Shown here in pieces: positions 17,015-25,698 of a stretch of DNA of 64,000 bases (within the stretch, counting starts at the first letter, position 1; each line of letters starts with the position of its first letter). Position numbers and translations under genes: made by a program. Source of the stretch: JAVBLG01 sp031553655 (GTDB lineage: Bacteria; Desulfobacterota; Desulfovibrionia; Desulfovibrionales; Desulfovibrionaceae); the NCBI GenBank assembly GCA_031553655.1, contig JAVBLG010000007.1, positions 1 through 64,000 of the forward strand, written 5' to 3'. The notes beneath the pieces are model-generated. The model was not told the origin of the DNA. It saw nothing but the letters and a program-made list of their open reading frames with translations, and made no database searches.

Positions 17015-18022
17015 ATGAAAATCTGGTACCACCGCAACCCCTACATCAGCTATTTTCGGGCCGGACAGGAAAATGTCAATTGCTTGAAAGCGCTTGGGCA
17101 TGCTCTTGTGGACGGGCCGGAAGAAGCCGATGTGGCCATTTTGCACGACGAACCCACAAATTATGCTTTTTTGGTGGGAAAAATGGGGACGCACCGTCCG
17201 AAGCGGGTAATCGGATACGCGGTGTGGGAAACGGAATTACTCTCTCCGGCCCTTGCGCCGGGTATGTCCCTTGTTGACGAGGCATGGACCTGCTCGGAAT
17301 TTTCCCGCGCCGCGCTGGCTCCGGCCTGCGCCAAGGTTTTCACGGTACCCCATGTTGTGCGTCGCCTGCCCCTCACCCCGGAAGAAGTGCGCGCGGCAAG
17401 GGAACGTCTGCAAGCCGGCCCGGACGATTTTGTCTTTCTCAGCGTGGTAGATTTTCTGAACCCGCGCAAAAATGTGGAGACTTTGCTGGCTGCCTATGCG
17501 GCGGTGCGCGGGCAACTGGGCGGCAGAGCGCGTCTGGCTCTGAAGCAGTACCGCATCAGTTGCGAGTTGCCGGACTTGCCGGGACTTGTGGGAATCAACG
17601 AGAAACTGAGCGACAGGGAAATGTCCGCGCTATATGCCGCCTGCGACTGCTATATAAGTCCTCACCGCTGCGAGGCCTGGGGTTTGTCCATATCTGAAAG
17701 CATGGCTTACGGCCGCCCGGTAATAGCCACCGGCTATTCGGGCAATATGCAATATATGACCAAAGATAACAGTATTCCCGTGCCCTACTCCCTTGCGCCG
17801 ATTTCGGCCGTAATGCGCGAAAGGTTCCCCATTTTCACTTCAGACATGGTCTGGGCCGAAATTTCCCTGCCCGCTCTCACGCGGGCCATGCTGCGCGAGG
17901 CCAGTGGCCGGGGGAATGCAAAAATCCGGGCCAATGCGGCGAAAATTACCGAAACATACGGCCCGGATTCTGTAATGGCGATAATTAAAGCTATATTACA
18001 GCAAGATACAACACATTATTAG
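17015..18022 (+). CDS. Glycosyltransferase, GT4-like
   Basis: A 335-residue cytoplasmic glycosyltransferase of GT-B type. The C-terminal domain keeps the E-x7-E motif (CEAWGLSISESMAYGRPVI) and a sugar-nucleotide region (FLSVVDFLNPRKNVETLLAA). The acceptor and donor are unknown. It begins at 17015, where AAAGGAA precedes ATG; 32 further in-frame codons upstream lack any conserved sequence. It follows the flagellar genes but is separated by a strong hairpin, so a role in flagellin glycosylation is only a guess. The TAG stop coincides with the left end of a large palindrome. Confidence 0.8.
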   Translation: MKIWYHRNPYISYFRAGQENVNCLKALGHALVDGPEEADVAILHDEPTNYAFLVGKMGTHRPKRVIGYAVWETELLSPALAPGMSLVDEAWTCSEFSRAALAPACAKVFTVPHVVRRLPLTPEEVRAARERLQAGPDDFVFLSVVDFLNPRKNVETLLAAYAAVRGQLGGRARLALKQYRISCELPDLPGLVGINEKLSDREMSALYAACDCYISPHRCEAWGLSISESMAYGRPVIATGYSGNMQYMTKDNSIPVPYSLAPISAVMRERFPIFTSDMVWAEISLPALTRAMLREASGRGNAKIRANAAKITETYGPDSVMAIIKAILQQDTTHY

Positions 18023-18176
18023 AGAATTTTGCCTTTGAAATTATCCATGACTTAAAGCTGATTTTTTCAATTCGGGTCCGATTCTCCTCCTCCACCATTC
18101 ACCGGCGGCGCAGGACAATCAACCTCAGGTTCAAAAAGCAGCTTCAAGCTATAGATAATTTCAAAAGCGGAATACT
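18021..18176. repeat. Long imperfect palindrome, family D
   Basis: About 156 bp. The left arm TTTTGCCTTTGAAATTATCC... pairs with the right arm ...GATAATTTCAAAAGCGGAAT; the arms extend about 50 bases. One arm is repeated at 24296-24400 and a short piece near 3953-3985. The left edge (AGAG) supplies the AG of the glycosyltransferase TAG stop. Confidence 0.6.
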
Positions 18177-18180
18177 GTAA

Positions 18181-18216
18181 CGGGTGAAGCCGTCCGAAAA
18201 CATCCGGCTTCACCCG
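18181..18216. terminator. Hairpin between convergent genes
   Basis: Perfect 12-bp inverted repeat CGGGTGAAGCCG / CGGCTTCACCCG with a 12-base loop, followed by CAAAAATAG. It lies between the glycosyltransferase gene and the minus-strand zinc-ribbon gene. Confidence 0.65.
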
Positions 18217-18259
18217 CAAAAATAGTTGGTATAGTTGGAGAGCCGCGTGGCGCCGCCTT

Positions 18260-18517
18260 CTAAATGAAATCCGGATCCACTGCCGCCCGCCCCCCGGCCA
18301 TCATGATGCGGATGAAATGCTGACCGCGCTCATCCACCGGCAAAATGGGAAAGGGGCGGCCGCAAGCGTCACACTTGGCCATGCCCGGCCTGGTGGGGCT
18401 GACCATGGGCACATGCCGCCCGCAGAAAGGGCATTTATAAAAAAACAGAATTTCCATGCCGTCGGGGGCCACAGGGCGCATCGGCCCCTTACCCTGGCTG
18501 TTCTTTTCTCCGCTCAT
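18260..18517 (-). CDS. Small zinc-ribbon protein, function unknown
   Basis: An 85-residue protein with two CxxC pairs, YKCPFCGRHVP near residues 28-38 and AKCDACGRPFPI near residues 47-58, which form a zinc ribbon. It ends in a short helical tail (RGQHFIRIMMAGGRAA). The start at 18517 has TTGAGGA upstream; ten more in-frame codons precede it but lack a better site. I do not recognise a named family. It is the last gene before the glycosyltransferase terminator, and it could be cotranscribed with gpmI upstream, 146 bp away with a palindromic repeat between them. Confidence 0.65.
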   Translation of the reverse strand: MSGEKNSQGKGPMRPVAPDGMEILFFYKCPFCGRHVPMVSPTRPGMAKCDACGRPFPILPVDERGQHFIRIMMAGGRAAVDPDFI

Positions 18518-18553
18518 CTCTGTATCCTCAATAGTACATCTCAGCAACGGCCC

Positions 18554-18657
18554 AATTTTCCGTCAGACAAGGGAGACACGCTTTTGCGAAGCGAACGCGC
18601 TCTTATGGTGCTCGCAGCTGAGAAAAAGCGTGGTCTTACGCCGTATCACGGTAAATT
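18554..18657. repeat. Palindromic repeat, family B copy
   Basis: About 104 bp with ends AATTTTCCGT and ACGGTAAATT. The inner part GACAAGGGAGACACGCTTTTGC... GTGCTCGCAGCTGAGAAAAAGC has the same layout as the elements at 20743, 26419, 26964 and 59979. It lies six bases from the gpmI stop codon. Confidence 0.6.
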
Positions 18658-18663
18658 CGGCCG

Positions 18664-20214
18664 TTACTGTCCGGCCAAATTCACACCGGTCATCAATTCC
18701 GGCTTCTCCACGCCCCACAACCCCAGAATGGTGGGAGCCACGTCGGCCAGGCGGCCCGAAGCCAGATTTTTGACTTCCCCCTCGTTCACAAGAATGCAGG
18801 GTACCGGGTTGGTGGTGTGCGCGGTTTGCGGGTGCCCGTTATCGTCGAGCATTTTCTCGGCATTGCCGTGGTCGGCAATTACAATCATGCGCCCGCCCGA
18901 CTCGCGCACGGCCTTTTCCATGCGTCCCAGACAGGCGTCCACGGTTTCCACAGCCTTTATTGTAGCCGGAATTTTGCCGCTGTGCCCCACCATGTCACAG
19001 TTGGCCAAATTGCACACTACCAGGGTGTATTGCCCGCTCTTCCAGGCTTTGAGAAAGTCTTCGGTAACTTCTTTGGCGCTCATTTGCGGCTTAAGGTCGT
19101 AGGTGGCCACATCACGCGGCGATTGCACCAGAATACGATCTTCGCCCTCAAAAGGTTCTTCCAGGCCGCCGTTGAAAAAATAGGTCACGTGAGCATATTT
19201 TTCTGTTTCGGCCAGGCGCAACTGCTTCAGACCCATTTTAGAAACCACTTCACCCAACACCATATGCGGGGCTTCTTTGGGGAAGGCCACCGGCAGATCA
19301 AAATCTGAATCATAAGCTGTCATGGAAGCCATGGCCGCAAGACGCGGCATGGTTCCGCGCTCAAAGGAACTGAAATCGTCCTTGCTCAGGGCGCGCACTA
19401 TTTCGCGCATGCGGTCGGCGCGGAAGTTGAAAAAGAAAATGCCGTCGCCATCAGCCAGATTGGCCGGCTTTTGCCCTGCGGCGGCTTCTATTATATGCGG
19501 TTTGATGAATTCATCGGTAAGCCCGGCCTGATAGGAGGCGGCCACAGCCGCCGGGGCGCTCGCGGCTTTTTCTCCCACGCCATGCACAAGCATGTTGAAA
19601 GCTTCGGCCACACGCTCCCAGCGAGTGTCGCGGTCCATGGCGTAATAACGGCCGCAAACGGTACCAACGCGACATTTGCCAGCCAGCCCGGCCGATTCGA
19701 AATAGCCGAGCAGCTCGTTGATAAAGCCCGCGCCGCTGTCGGGGCTGGTGTCGCGCCCATCCATAAGGGCGTGCACAACAACCTCAAGGCCGCGCCCGGC
19801 GGCTATACGCGCCAGGTGCTTCACATGCTCGATATGGCTGTGCACCCCGCCGTTGGAAATAAGTCCGGCCAGATGCAGCCGCCCGCCCGCCGCAGAAATT
19901 TTATCGAGCAGCGCGTTAAAAACTTTGTTCTTGTCCAGCTCGCCTTCTTCGATGGCCACGTCAATTTTGGTCATATCCTGATATATTATGCGGCCGGAAC
20001 CTATATTGAGATGCCCCACTTCGGAATTGCCGATATACCCGGCCGGAAGCCCCACGTCGCGGCCGGAAGCCTCCAGACGAGAATTGGGGCACGATGCCGT
20101 AAGTCGGTCGAAATTGGGGGTGGCCGCCAGCGACACGGCATTACCCGGACCGGCCGGAGCAAGGCCAAAGCCGTCCATTATAAGCAAAAGGGTGGGGGTG
20201 AGTTTGGCGTTCAT
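18664..20214 (-). CDS. gpmI: Cofactor-independent phosphoglycerate mutase
   Basis: A 516-residue, two-manganese enzyme that interconverts 3- and 2-phosphoglycerate in glycolysis and gluconeogenesis, in the cytoplasm. It has the alkaline phosphatase fold with metal ligand D14 (MDGFGLAP) and the phosphoserine S64 in GNSEVGHLNIGSGR, then HSHIEHVKHL, GRDTSPDSG and, near the C-terminus, CDMVGHSG and VIADHGNAEKM with further metal ligands. Normal length and all key motifs are present. It is followed by the zinc-ribbon gene and preceded by rsfS (63 bp) on the same strand. Confidence 0.96.
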   Translation of the reverse strand: MNAKLTPTLLLIMDGFGLAPAGPGNAVSLAATPNFDRLTASCPNSRLEASGRDVGLPAGYIGNSEVGHLNIGSGRIIYQDMTKIDVAIEEGELDKNKVFNALLDKISAAGGRLHLAGLISNGGVHSHIEHVKHLARIAAGRGLEVVVHALMDGRDTSPDSGAGFINELLGYFESAGLAGKCRVGTVCGRYYAMDRDTRWERVAEAFNMLVHGVGEKAASAPAAVAASYQAGLTDEFIKPHIIEAAAGQKPANLADGDGIFFFNFRADRMREIVRALSKDDFSSFERGTMPRLAAMASMTAYDSDFDLPVAFPKEAPHMVLGEVVSKMGLKQLRLAETEKYAHVTYFFNGGLEEPFEGEDRILVQSPRDVATYDLKPQMSAKEVTEDFLKAWKSGQYTLVVCNLANCDMVGHSGKIPATIKAVETVDACLGRMEKAVRESGGRMIVIADHGNAEKMLDDNGHPQTAHTTNPVPCILVNEGEVKNLASGRLADVAPTILGLWGVEKPELMTGVNLAGQ

Positions 20215-20277
20215 AAAATATACCTCATTATTGTCATCAACACCGGAAAGCCGGGAGCGAAAAAACGTCGTGGCAAG

Positions 20278-20637
20278 CTATTTTACACCAAGCCTGGCAT
20301 CCGTCCAGAGCGACTCAAGCCGATAGACCTCGCGTTCAGTTTCCTGAAAGATGTTCACGACTATGTCGTTGAGATCAACCAGAATCCATTGCCCGCTCTG
20401 GTAGCCTTCCATGCTGAGAAATTCAAATTTTTCCTTGCCGCACAGCTCGTTCACGCTGTCGGCCAGACTTTGCCCGTGGCGCACCGACGAGGCCGTGGCC
20501 ACAATCATTGCGTCGGCAAAAGAACTCACGCCCTTGATATCCAGGGAAACAACGTCGCGGGCCTTGTGTTCGTTGAGCCAGTTCACCACTATGGCCGCTC
20601 TTTCGGAGTACGGCATGATTGAATACTTTTTGTCCAT
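20278..20637 (-). CDS. rsfS: Ribosomal silencing factor RsfS
   Basis: A 119-residue protein of the RsfS (Iojap) family, which binds ribosomal protein L14 and blocks subunit joining when nutrients are low. Signatures: HKARDVVSLDIKGVSSFADAM, then SVRHGQSLADSV and GYQSGQWILVDLNDIVVNIF. Normal length. In many genomes rsfS sits by nadD or gpmI, and here it precedes gpmI, which supports the call. Confidence 0.93.
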   Translation of the reverse strand: MDKKYSIMPYSERAAIVVNWLNEHKARDVVSLDIKGVSSFADAMIVATASSVRHGQSLADSVNELCGKEKFEFLSMEGYQSGQWILVDLNDIVVNIFQETEREVYRLESLWTDARLGVK

Positions 20638-20742
20638 TTATTTTCCATTTAATAGTTCGTATGCAGATTCTTATGTTAAAATTTTCTCGTATCGCTGCCG
20701 GAGTCCGTAACACTGTGAATTTTTTCTTCCAGACAGCGTCGT

Positions 20743-20867
20743 CATGAGATGATTTTTCGTTATCCGGCAAGGAAAAAAAACTTTTTATGAAAGGAGTGTA
20801 CTATTACGGTACTCGACTGCAATAAAAAGGTTTTTTGACGCAGCCGGAAGCGAAAAAGCACTCATGG
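20743..20867. repeat. Palindromic repeat, family B copy
   Basis: About 125 bp between rsfS and smpB. Outer ends CATGAGATGATTTTTCG and CGAAAAAGCACTCATG are inverted; the centre GAGTGTACTATTACGGTACTCG is a hairpin. A half copy lies at 59815-59860 (TTATCCGGCAAGGAAAAAA). Confidence 0.65.
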
Positions 20868-20876
20868 CGGCACTGT

Positions 20877-21338
20877 CTAATCGGCCAGGCCGCGCTGCAG
20901 ATCCCTCTCCCCCGCCCTCTTCTTCAAATCTTCCCTGTGATCGTACAATTTCTTGCCCCTGGCCAGGGCTATTTCCACCTTGATTCTCCCGCGTTTGAAA
21001 TAAAGACGCACAGGAACAATGGTGTAGCCCTTCTGTTCAACCATCCGGCCCAGGTTGCGTATTTCCCTGGCGTGCAGCAACAGCACCCGATCGCGCAACG
21101 GATCGGTCTCCACATGGGTGCTGGCATTTCTGTACGGAGCAATATGCAACCCCATCAAAATGGCTTGCCCCTTGCGTATTTCCACATAGCTGTCAGTAAA
21201 GCTCACCTGGCCGTTGCGAAGACTCTTCACTTCCGGGCCGAGCAGGCTTATGCCCGCCTCGGTAAACTCGGACAGTTCATAGAGATGCCGGGCCTTCTTG
21301 TTGGCGGCTATATTTTTTTGATCGTGCGGCTTGTTCAT
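20877..21338 (-). CDS. smpB: SsrA (tmRNA)-binding protein SmpB
   Basis: A 153-residue RNA-binding protein that brings tmRNA to stalled ribosomes. It starts IAANKKARHLYELSEF, has the family segments EAGISLLGPEVKSLRNGQ and GLHIAPYRNAS, and a basic C-terminal tail (LARGKKLYDHREDLKKRAG). Normal length. Its start is only 3 bp after the ptsI stop on the same strand, so both may be on one transcript. No ssrA gene was seen in the window. Confidence 0.96.
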   Translation of the reverse strand: MNKPHDQKNIAANKKARHLYELSEFTEAGISLLGPEVKSLRNGQVSFTDSYVEIRKGQAILMGLHIAPYRNASTHVETDPLRDRVLLLHAREIRNLGRMVEQKGYTIVPVRLYFKRGRIKVEIALARGKKLYDHREDLKKRAGERDLQRGLAD

Positions 21339-21341
21339 ATG

Positions 21342-23111
21342 TTATTTGCCCAGGTGAATCATGGTGGTGTGAAAATCAGCTTCGTCACGTAAAAGTTCCG
21401 CCAGAGCATCGCCAACTATTTTATTGGCGCTTTCAACAGTGGTAGCCATTAAAACGGAATGCGCCAGAGCGTGACAGTCCGAAAAATTCAAATTGCGGAT
21501 TAAATGTTTGATCACCGGAACTGAAGGCAGGTTCACCGAAAGCCCATCTATGCCCATGCCCACCAGCAGCGGCAGGCAATAAGGATCGGCCGCCAGTTCC
21601 CCACAAATGCACGCGGTTATGCCCTCACGGTGCGCGCTGTCAATCACATGCTTGATCGAGCGCACCAAGGCCGGATGTAATGGTTCGTGCAAATATTCCA
21701 CATGCTTGTTGCCGCGATCTATGGCCAGCATGTAATGAGCCAGGTCATTGGTGCCGATACTGAAAAAATCGCATTCCTTAGCCAAAGCGTCGGCAATCAG
21801 CACTGTTGAGGGGATTTCAATCATTATACCCAGAGGCAGATTCGGATTATGAGCTTTACCTTCCAGGCTGAGATTCTGAATTTCCTCGTCAATGATCTGG
21901 CGCACGTCCAAAACTTCCCTCAGGCCGGAAATCATGGGCAGCATAAGCGCAACCTCGCCCTCGGCCGCCGCCCGCAAAATGGCGCGGATCTGAGTGCGAA
22001 AAATATTTTGATGGCGCAGGCAAAAACGTATGGCCCGCAGCCCCAAAGCCGGGTTGGCTTCCTTAAGGGCCGCCTGCCCCGGCAGCATTTTGTCCGAACC
22101 AAGGTCAATACTTCTGAAAATCACCTGCTTCGGCGCGATACTCCTGGCTACTTGGGCGTATTCTTTGTATAAATCATCCTCTTTCGGCAAAGATGGCGCG
22201 GCCAGATAGCTGAACTCCGTGCGGTAAAGGCCCACGCCTTCGGCTCCGGCCATTTTAAGCGCTCCAGCCTCTATTACGTTTTCAATATTGGCTTCAATGC
22301 TCACTCTCACCCCGTCCAGAGTCTCAGCCGGCAAGTGAGTGTAGGTTCTTACCCGCTTCTCCCAGGAAGCAAAATCTTCCTTTATTTTGGCATAAGCCCC
22401 AATTTCATCTTCGCTGGGCTCAATCAGCACTCGCCCGTGCAGCGCATCCACAATAACCAGATCATCGTCGCGCACCAGCTCAAATATGCCGGTAACACCC
22501 ACCAGAGCCGGAATGTGGCGGCTGCGGGCCAGAATGGCGGTATGCGAAGTGGGGCCGCCCTCGGAAGTGAGCAGAGCCATAACATTGCCTATGTCAAAAT
22601 CAAGAATGTCGGCTGGAGAAAGGTCCTCGGCCACCCACACTATGGGGGAAGCACCGCGTTTTTGCGTTTTGCGCTCTCCGGACAAACTGGTCAGTATGCG
22701 CAGACCAACGGCCCGTATATCCTGGGCGCGGTCGCGTAAATACGGATCGTCCATGGCTCTGAAGGCCGCGCACACTTCCTCTACCACCAGCTCCACGGCC
22801 GAAGCGGCCGACAGATTGCGCTCGCGGATGTGAACGCGGGTCTTCTCCAACAATTTTGGATCTTGGCAAATCAAAATATGCGAATCGATTATGCCGCGAT
22901 TTTCGGCCATATCGTCCGGCACATTGTCCCTGACACGTTCTAACTCAACACGTGCGGAAAGGGCCGCTTGCTCGAAAGCGGCAATCTCGTCGGGCACATG
23001 CGAAGGCGGAATATGAATTTCCTGCCCGGTAAAACGACACTGCAACATGTTTACCCGACCAATGGCAATGCCTTGGGAAACAGTAGTGCCGAACAAAATT
23101 GCCCTGGCCAT
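21342..23111 (-). CDS. ptsI: PTS enzyme I
   Basis: A 589-residue phosphoenolpyruvate-protein phosphotransferase. The active histidine is in GGPTSHTAILARSRHIPAL, the PEP-binding barrel has GLRAIRFCLRHQ and LMLPMISGLREV, and DFFSIGTNDLAHYMLAIDR with the C-terminal cysteine in ACICGELAADP is intact. It takes phosphate from PEP and gives it to HPr. The ATG at 23111 is one base after the ptsH stop (TAGCATG), so translation is coupled; a longer frame inside ptsH is not needed. Operon order EIID-ptsH-ptsI-(smpB). Confidence 0.95.
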   Translation of the reverse strand: MARAILFGTTVSQGIAIGRVNMLQCRFTGQEIHIPPSHVPDEIAAFEQAALSARVELERVRDNVPDDMAENRGIIDSHILICQDPKLLEKTRVHIRERNLSAASAVELVVEEVCAAFRAMDDPYLRDRAQDIRAVGLRILTSLSGERKTQKRGASPIVWVAEDLSPADILDFDIGNVMALLTSEGGPTSHTAILARSRHIPALVGVTGIFELVRDDDLVIVDALHGRVLIEPSEDEIGAYAKIKEDFASWEKRVRTYTHLPAETLDGVRVSIEANIENVIEAGALKMAGAEGVGLYRTEFSYLAAPSLPKEDDLYKEYAQVARSIAPKQVIFRSIDLGSDKMLPGQAALKEANPALGLRAIRFCLRHQNIFRTQIRAILRAAAEGEVALMLPMISGLREVLDVRQIIDEEIQNLSLEGKAHNPNLPLGIMIEIPSTVLIADALAKECDFFSIGTNDLAHYMLAIDRGNKHVEYLHEPLHPALVRSIKHVIDSAHREGITACICGELAADPYCLPLLVGMGIDGLSVNLPSVPVIKHLIRNLNFSDCHALAHSVLMATTVESANKIVGDALAELLRDEADFHTTMIHLGK

Positions 23112-23112
23112 G

Positions 23113-23406
23113 CTATTCCTCGAAATTGGCGGCAAAAACGCCGGCAATGCGTTCCAGGGCGTCGCGCGCGTCCACCCCTGATGCTCTGAACACAAGGCGG
23201 GAGTTCTGCCCGGCCCCGAGGGACATCATGTCCAGAATACTCTTCACGTCAGCTGTTGAACCGTTGAAAGAAACCGTGATCTCGGCCCCGAACCGCTGCG
23301 CTTCTCTGGTCAGGCGAGCCGCCGGACGCGCATGCAGCCCCAAAGGCGAGGCCACGGTTACGGCAAGCGTGAGCTCACCCTCATTTTCATCTATGGCATA
23401 GTTCAT
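23113..23406 (-). CDS. ptsH: HPr phosphocarrier protein
   Basis: A 97-residue HPr. The phosphorylated histidine is H25 in SPLGLHARPAA, and a serine at 56 (VKSILDMMSLG) stands at the distance of the regulatory serine of other HPr proteins, so control by an HPr kinase is possible. About ten extra residues precede the usual start. It passes phosphate from enzyme I to EII proteins. It lies between the EIID gene and ptsI. Confidence 0.94.
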   Translation of the reverse strand: MNYAIDENEGELTLAVTVASPLGLHARPAARLTREAQRFGAEITVSFNGSTADVKSILDMMSLGAGQNSRLVFRASGVDARDALERIAGVFAANFEE

Positions 23407-23503
23407 GTTTCACCCGGTTGTTCCCGACGGCCTTAAGGCCGCCTTCTGACCCACGCCGCCGTCGGCAAAGGTCGGTAATTACATTACCCCGGCTCCGTAC
23501 AAC

Positions 23504-24268
23504 TCAAACCTTTATGAAATCCCACCCCATAAGAACAATAAAATGAAATAAGGCTACCACGGCCATAAAAAGCAACAACCTTATATAACGCGACTTATAC
23601 GCCAACGGAGCCAACACCGCCGGCGCGGCGAAAGCAAAAACCGCCCCTCCCAACTGCAAGGGCAAGGCATCCGGTATGGACAGCTTGAAAAGCAGCGCCG
23701 CCAGCATGAAGCCATTGATCACCTTCAGCCGATCGCCCCAGTTGATCAAATCAATATAACGCACAAAACGCAAAGCAAGAAGCCCCTGCCTGAGTCCCAA
23801 AAAAAATGTCCCTACCCGGAAAGCCATAATCGCCAGCAAGAGCAGCACCGTAAAAGCCAGTCCCCAGCCGGGGCGGTCGTACATGATCGCCAGCCCCGAG
23901 CTTATGGCCCAGAAAGGAATCAGGCTACCGCTGAAAAAAGAATCGCCCACAGCGGACAAAGTGGTAGCCATGGTTTCCTTGAGATTGCCCATGGCCTCGG
24001 CCGTAAAGCCGCCCCTGGCCGTAAGCGCCTCCAGATTAAGCAACACCCCCACCAAAAGCGGAGCCATGTGCGGATGCGTAAGCACATAACCCATATGCCG
24101 TTTTCTGGCCGAAGCCAGGGCGTCTTTATTTTTATAAAGATAGGCCAAAGCCGGTTCAAGGGCATGCAGGAACCCCAAATTCTGCTGCCCACGCGCGCTC
24201 GCCACGGCACCAATACTGATGCTGCGCAAAAAACAAAATAAAATTACGCGCCTGCTGAATGCCGACAT
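23504..24268 (-). CDS. Mannose-family PTS EIID component, without EIIC, EIIB or EIIA nearby
   Basis: A 254-residue membrane protein matching the EIID family: QQNLGFLHALEPALAYLYK near the start, HPHMAPLLVGVLLNLE, MGNLKETMATTLSAVGDSFF, then hydrophobic helices and a C-terminal FIVLMGWDFIKV. EIID normally works with EIIC as the membrane part of a sugar PTS. Here EIID is followed by ptsH and ptsI, but the EIIC, EIIB and EIIA genes expected next to it are absent; a 250 bp stack of repeats separates it from rsmI. It may use partners elsewhere or be a remnant. The frame is intact, which argues against simple decay. Confidence 0.85.
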   Translation of the reverse strand: MSAFSRRVILFCFLRSISIGAVASARGQQNLGFLHALEPALAYLYKNKDALASARKRHMGYVLTHPHMAPLLVGVLLNLEALTARGGFTAEAMGNLKETMATTLSAVGDSFFSGSLIPFWAISSGLAIMYDRPGWGLAFTVLLLLAIMAFRVGTFFLGLRQGLLALRFVRYIDLINWGDRLKVINGFMLAALLFKLSIPDALPLQLGGAVFAFAAPAVLAPLAYKSRYIRLLLFMAVVALFHFIVLMGWDFIKV

Positions 24269-24295
24269 AACCCTGGGAGCCTTTCAAAAACTTTT

Positions 24296-24400
24296 ATAGC
24301 ATTTTGCTTTTGAAACTATCCATTACCTGAAACTTTTTTTAAGAATTAAGGCTGATTGCCCTGCGCCGCCTCTCACCGGCGGCTCGGAATCGCATGTTAT
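24296..24400. repeat. Half copy of family D palindrome
   Basis: GCTTTTGAAACTATCC... GGCTGATTGCCCTGCGCCGCC matches the right arm, read on the other strand, of the palindrome at 18021-18176. It lies between EIID and rsmI. Confidence 0.5.
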
Positions 24401-24403
24401 TAC

Positions 24404-24504
24404 GGCGGCTTCGCCGCCTAAGTTACGGACACTCTGTGTCCGGACGGCCCTAACAACGTACGGGCCGTCAGAGCATTTCGCTCATTTCATTCGCAAAACG
24501 CTCT
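24404..24504. repeat. Four hairpins in a row, ending with a family A copy
   Basis: Stems: GGCGGC-TTC-GCCGCC (24404-24418), CGGACAC-TCT-GTGTCCG (24426-24442), ACGGCCC / GGGCCGT (24444-24468), and the 35-bp family A palindrome (24470-24504). The last two occur together again at 59918-59978. The stack ends 14 bp before the stop codon of rsmI. Confidence 0.7.
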
Positions 24505-24518
24505 AATTGTAACAAACC

Positions 24519-25349
24519 CTATTTACTGGTCAGAAGCGAGTATATTTCTTTAGCGCTCCAACCACTTGCCCGCGCCCGCACCCTCTGGGCCACTTGTTTG
24601 GGCGGGCCGCCCAGGGTCGATTCCTCGCGCACAAGCGCTTCGACCTCCTCACGCGGACTTCTTAGTACCTCTTCAGGAGGACCGATAATAACCGTAAACT
24701 CGCCCAGAAGCTTTTCCGGCAGAGAATCTATATCTTCAAGCCGAAGAAGCATAAATTCTTCATGCTCCTTGGTCAATTCCCTGGCCAGACATAAATCACG
24801 TCGTCCCAGAATTTTACGCGCAATGTCCACAGTTTCCGGTAGTCTGTCCTTGCGCTCGTAAAAAACCAGCGTGGCCGGCAATGCGCCATATGTTTCAAAC
24901 ATTTTTTCTCGTTCCGAAGCACCGCGCGGCAGAAAACCAAGAAAACAGAATGGATATGGCGCCACTCCCGAAGCTGAAAGCGCCACTGCCCCGGCAAAAG
25001 GGCCGGGCACGGCAAAAACCGGCAGTTGCTCCCGACGCAAGGCCCGCACCAGATTATAGCCAGGGTCAGACAAAAGCGGCGTTCCGGCGTCGGATATCAA
25101 GGCCACGCTCTTGCCCGCATGAACCATTTCCAGCACCGTTTCAATGCGGGAAGCCTCGTTGTGCTCGTGGCAGCTCATAAAACCATGCGCCGCAACGCCC
25201 CAACGCCTGAAAGCCAGACCAGCCCGGCGCGTGTCTTCGGCCAAAATAATATCGGCGTTTTCAAGCACTTCCCTGGCGCGCGGAGAAAGATCACCAGGGT
25301 TGCCAATAGGAGTGCCCACCACCCACAGGCCGGGAGAAATCAAGGACAT
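24519..25349 (-). CDS. rsmI: 16S rRNA 2'-O-ribose methyltransferase RsmI
   Basis: A 276-residue tetrapyrrole-methylase-fold enzyme that methylates the 2'-OH of C1402 of 16S rRNA. Motifs: WVVGTPIGNPGDLSPRA at the N-terminus, ILAEDTRRAG, then SDAGTPLLSDPG, VPGPFAGAVALSASG and VFYERKDRLPETV. The start at 25349 gives the normal family N-terminus, with GGAG 13 bases upstream; the frame runs 47 codons further upstream but that part lies inside yraN. It overlaps the 3' end of yraN by 59 bp. Confidence 0.94.
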   Translation of the reverse strand: MSLISPGLWVVGTPIGNPGDLSPRAREVLENADIILAEDTRRAGLAFRRWGVAAHGFMSCHEHNEASRIETVLEMVHAGKSVALISDAGTPLLSDPGYNLVRALRREQLPVFAVPGPFAGAVALSASGVAPYPFCFLGFLPRGASEREKMFETYGALPATLVFYERKDRLPETVDIARKILGRRDLCLARELTKEHEEFMLLRLEDIDSLPEKLLGEFTVIIGPPEEVLRSPREEVEALVREESTLGGPPKQVAQRVRARASGWSAKEIYSLLTSK

Positions 25350-25698
25350 CGCAAATATGCTCCGGAGAAAAATATTTCCCGTCAAAAATAACAAAAACCA
25401 AATCAAAACGAGAGGGCCGATCCCAGGCATTGTTTTCGGCCAGCCAGGCCCTGGCCGCCTTGCGCAGGGAATTTTTTTTGCTTCCACCAAGCGTATCGGC
25501 CGGAGTACAAGCCAGTCCCCCGGCTCGGCGGGTTTTCACTTCCACAAAAACAACAATATCGTCCTCAAGGCAGACCAGATCAAGCTCCAAGGATCCTTTG
25601 CGCCAATTTTTATGCAAAATGCGCAAGCCTTTGCTCCTGAGCAGGTTTTCGGCCGCCAACTCTCCTTTGTCACCAATCTCCCTGGATTCGCTTACCAC
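25291..25698 (-). CDS. YraN family protein (UPF0102)
   Basis: A 135-residue protein with an endonuclease-like fold. It keeps GDKGELAAENLLRSKG, LELDLVCLEDDIVVFVEVKTR (the D-x-ExK nuclease-like core) and FDLVFVIFDG. Function is not firmly known; a Holliday junction-related nuclease role has been suggested for the family. It overlaps rnhB by 7 bp upstream and rsmI by 59 bp downstream, in the conserved order rplS-rnhB-yraN-rsmI. Confidence 0.9.
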   Translation of the reverse strand: MVSESREIGDKGELAAENLLRSKGLRILHKNWRKGSLELDLVCLEDDIVVFVEVKTRRAGGLACTPADTLGGSKKNSLRKAARAWLAENNAWDRPSRFDLVFVIFDGKYFSPEHICDVLDFSRPVGGGHSYWQPW

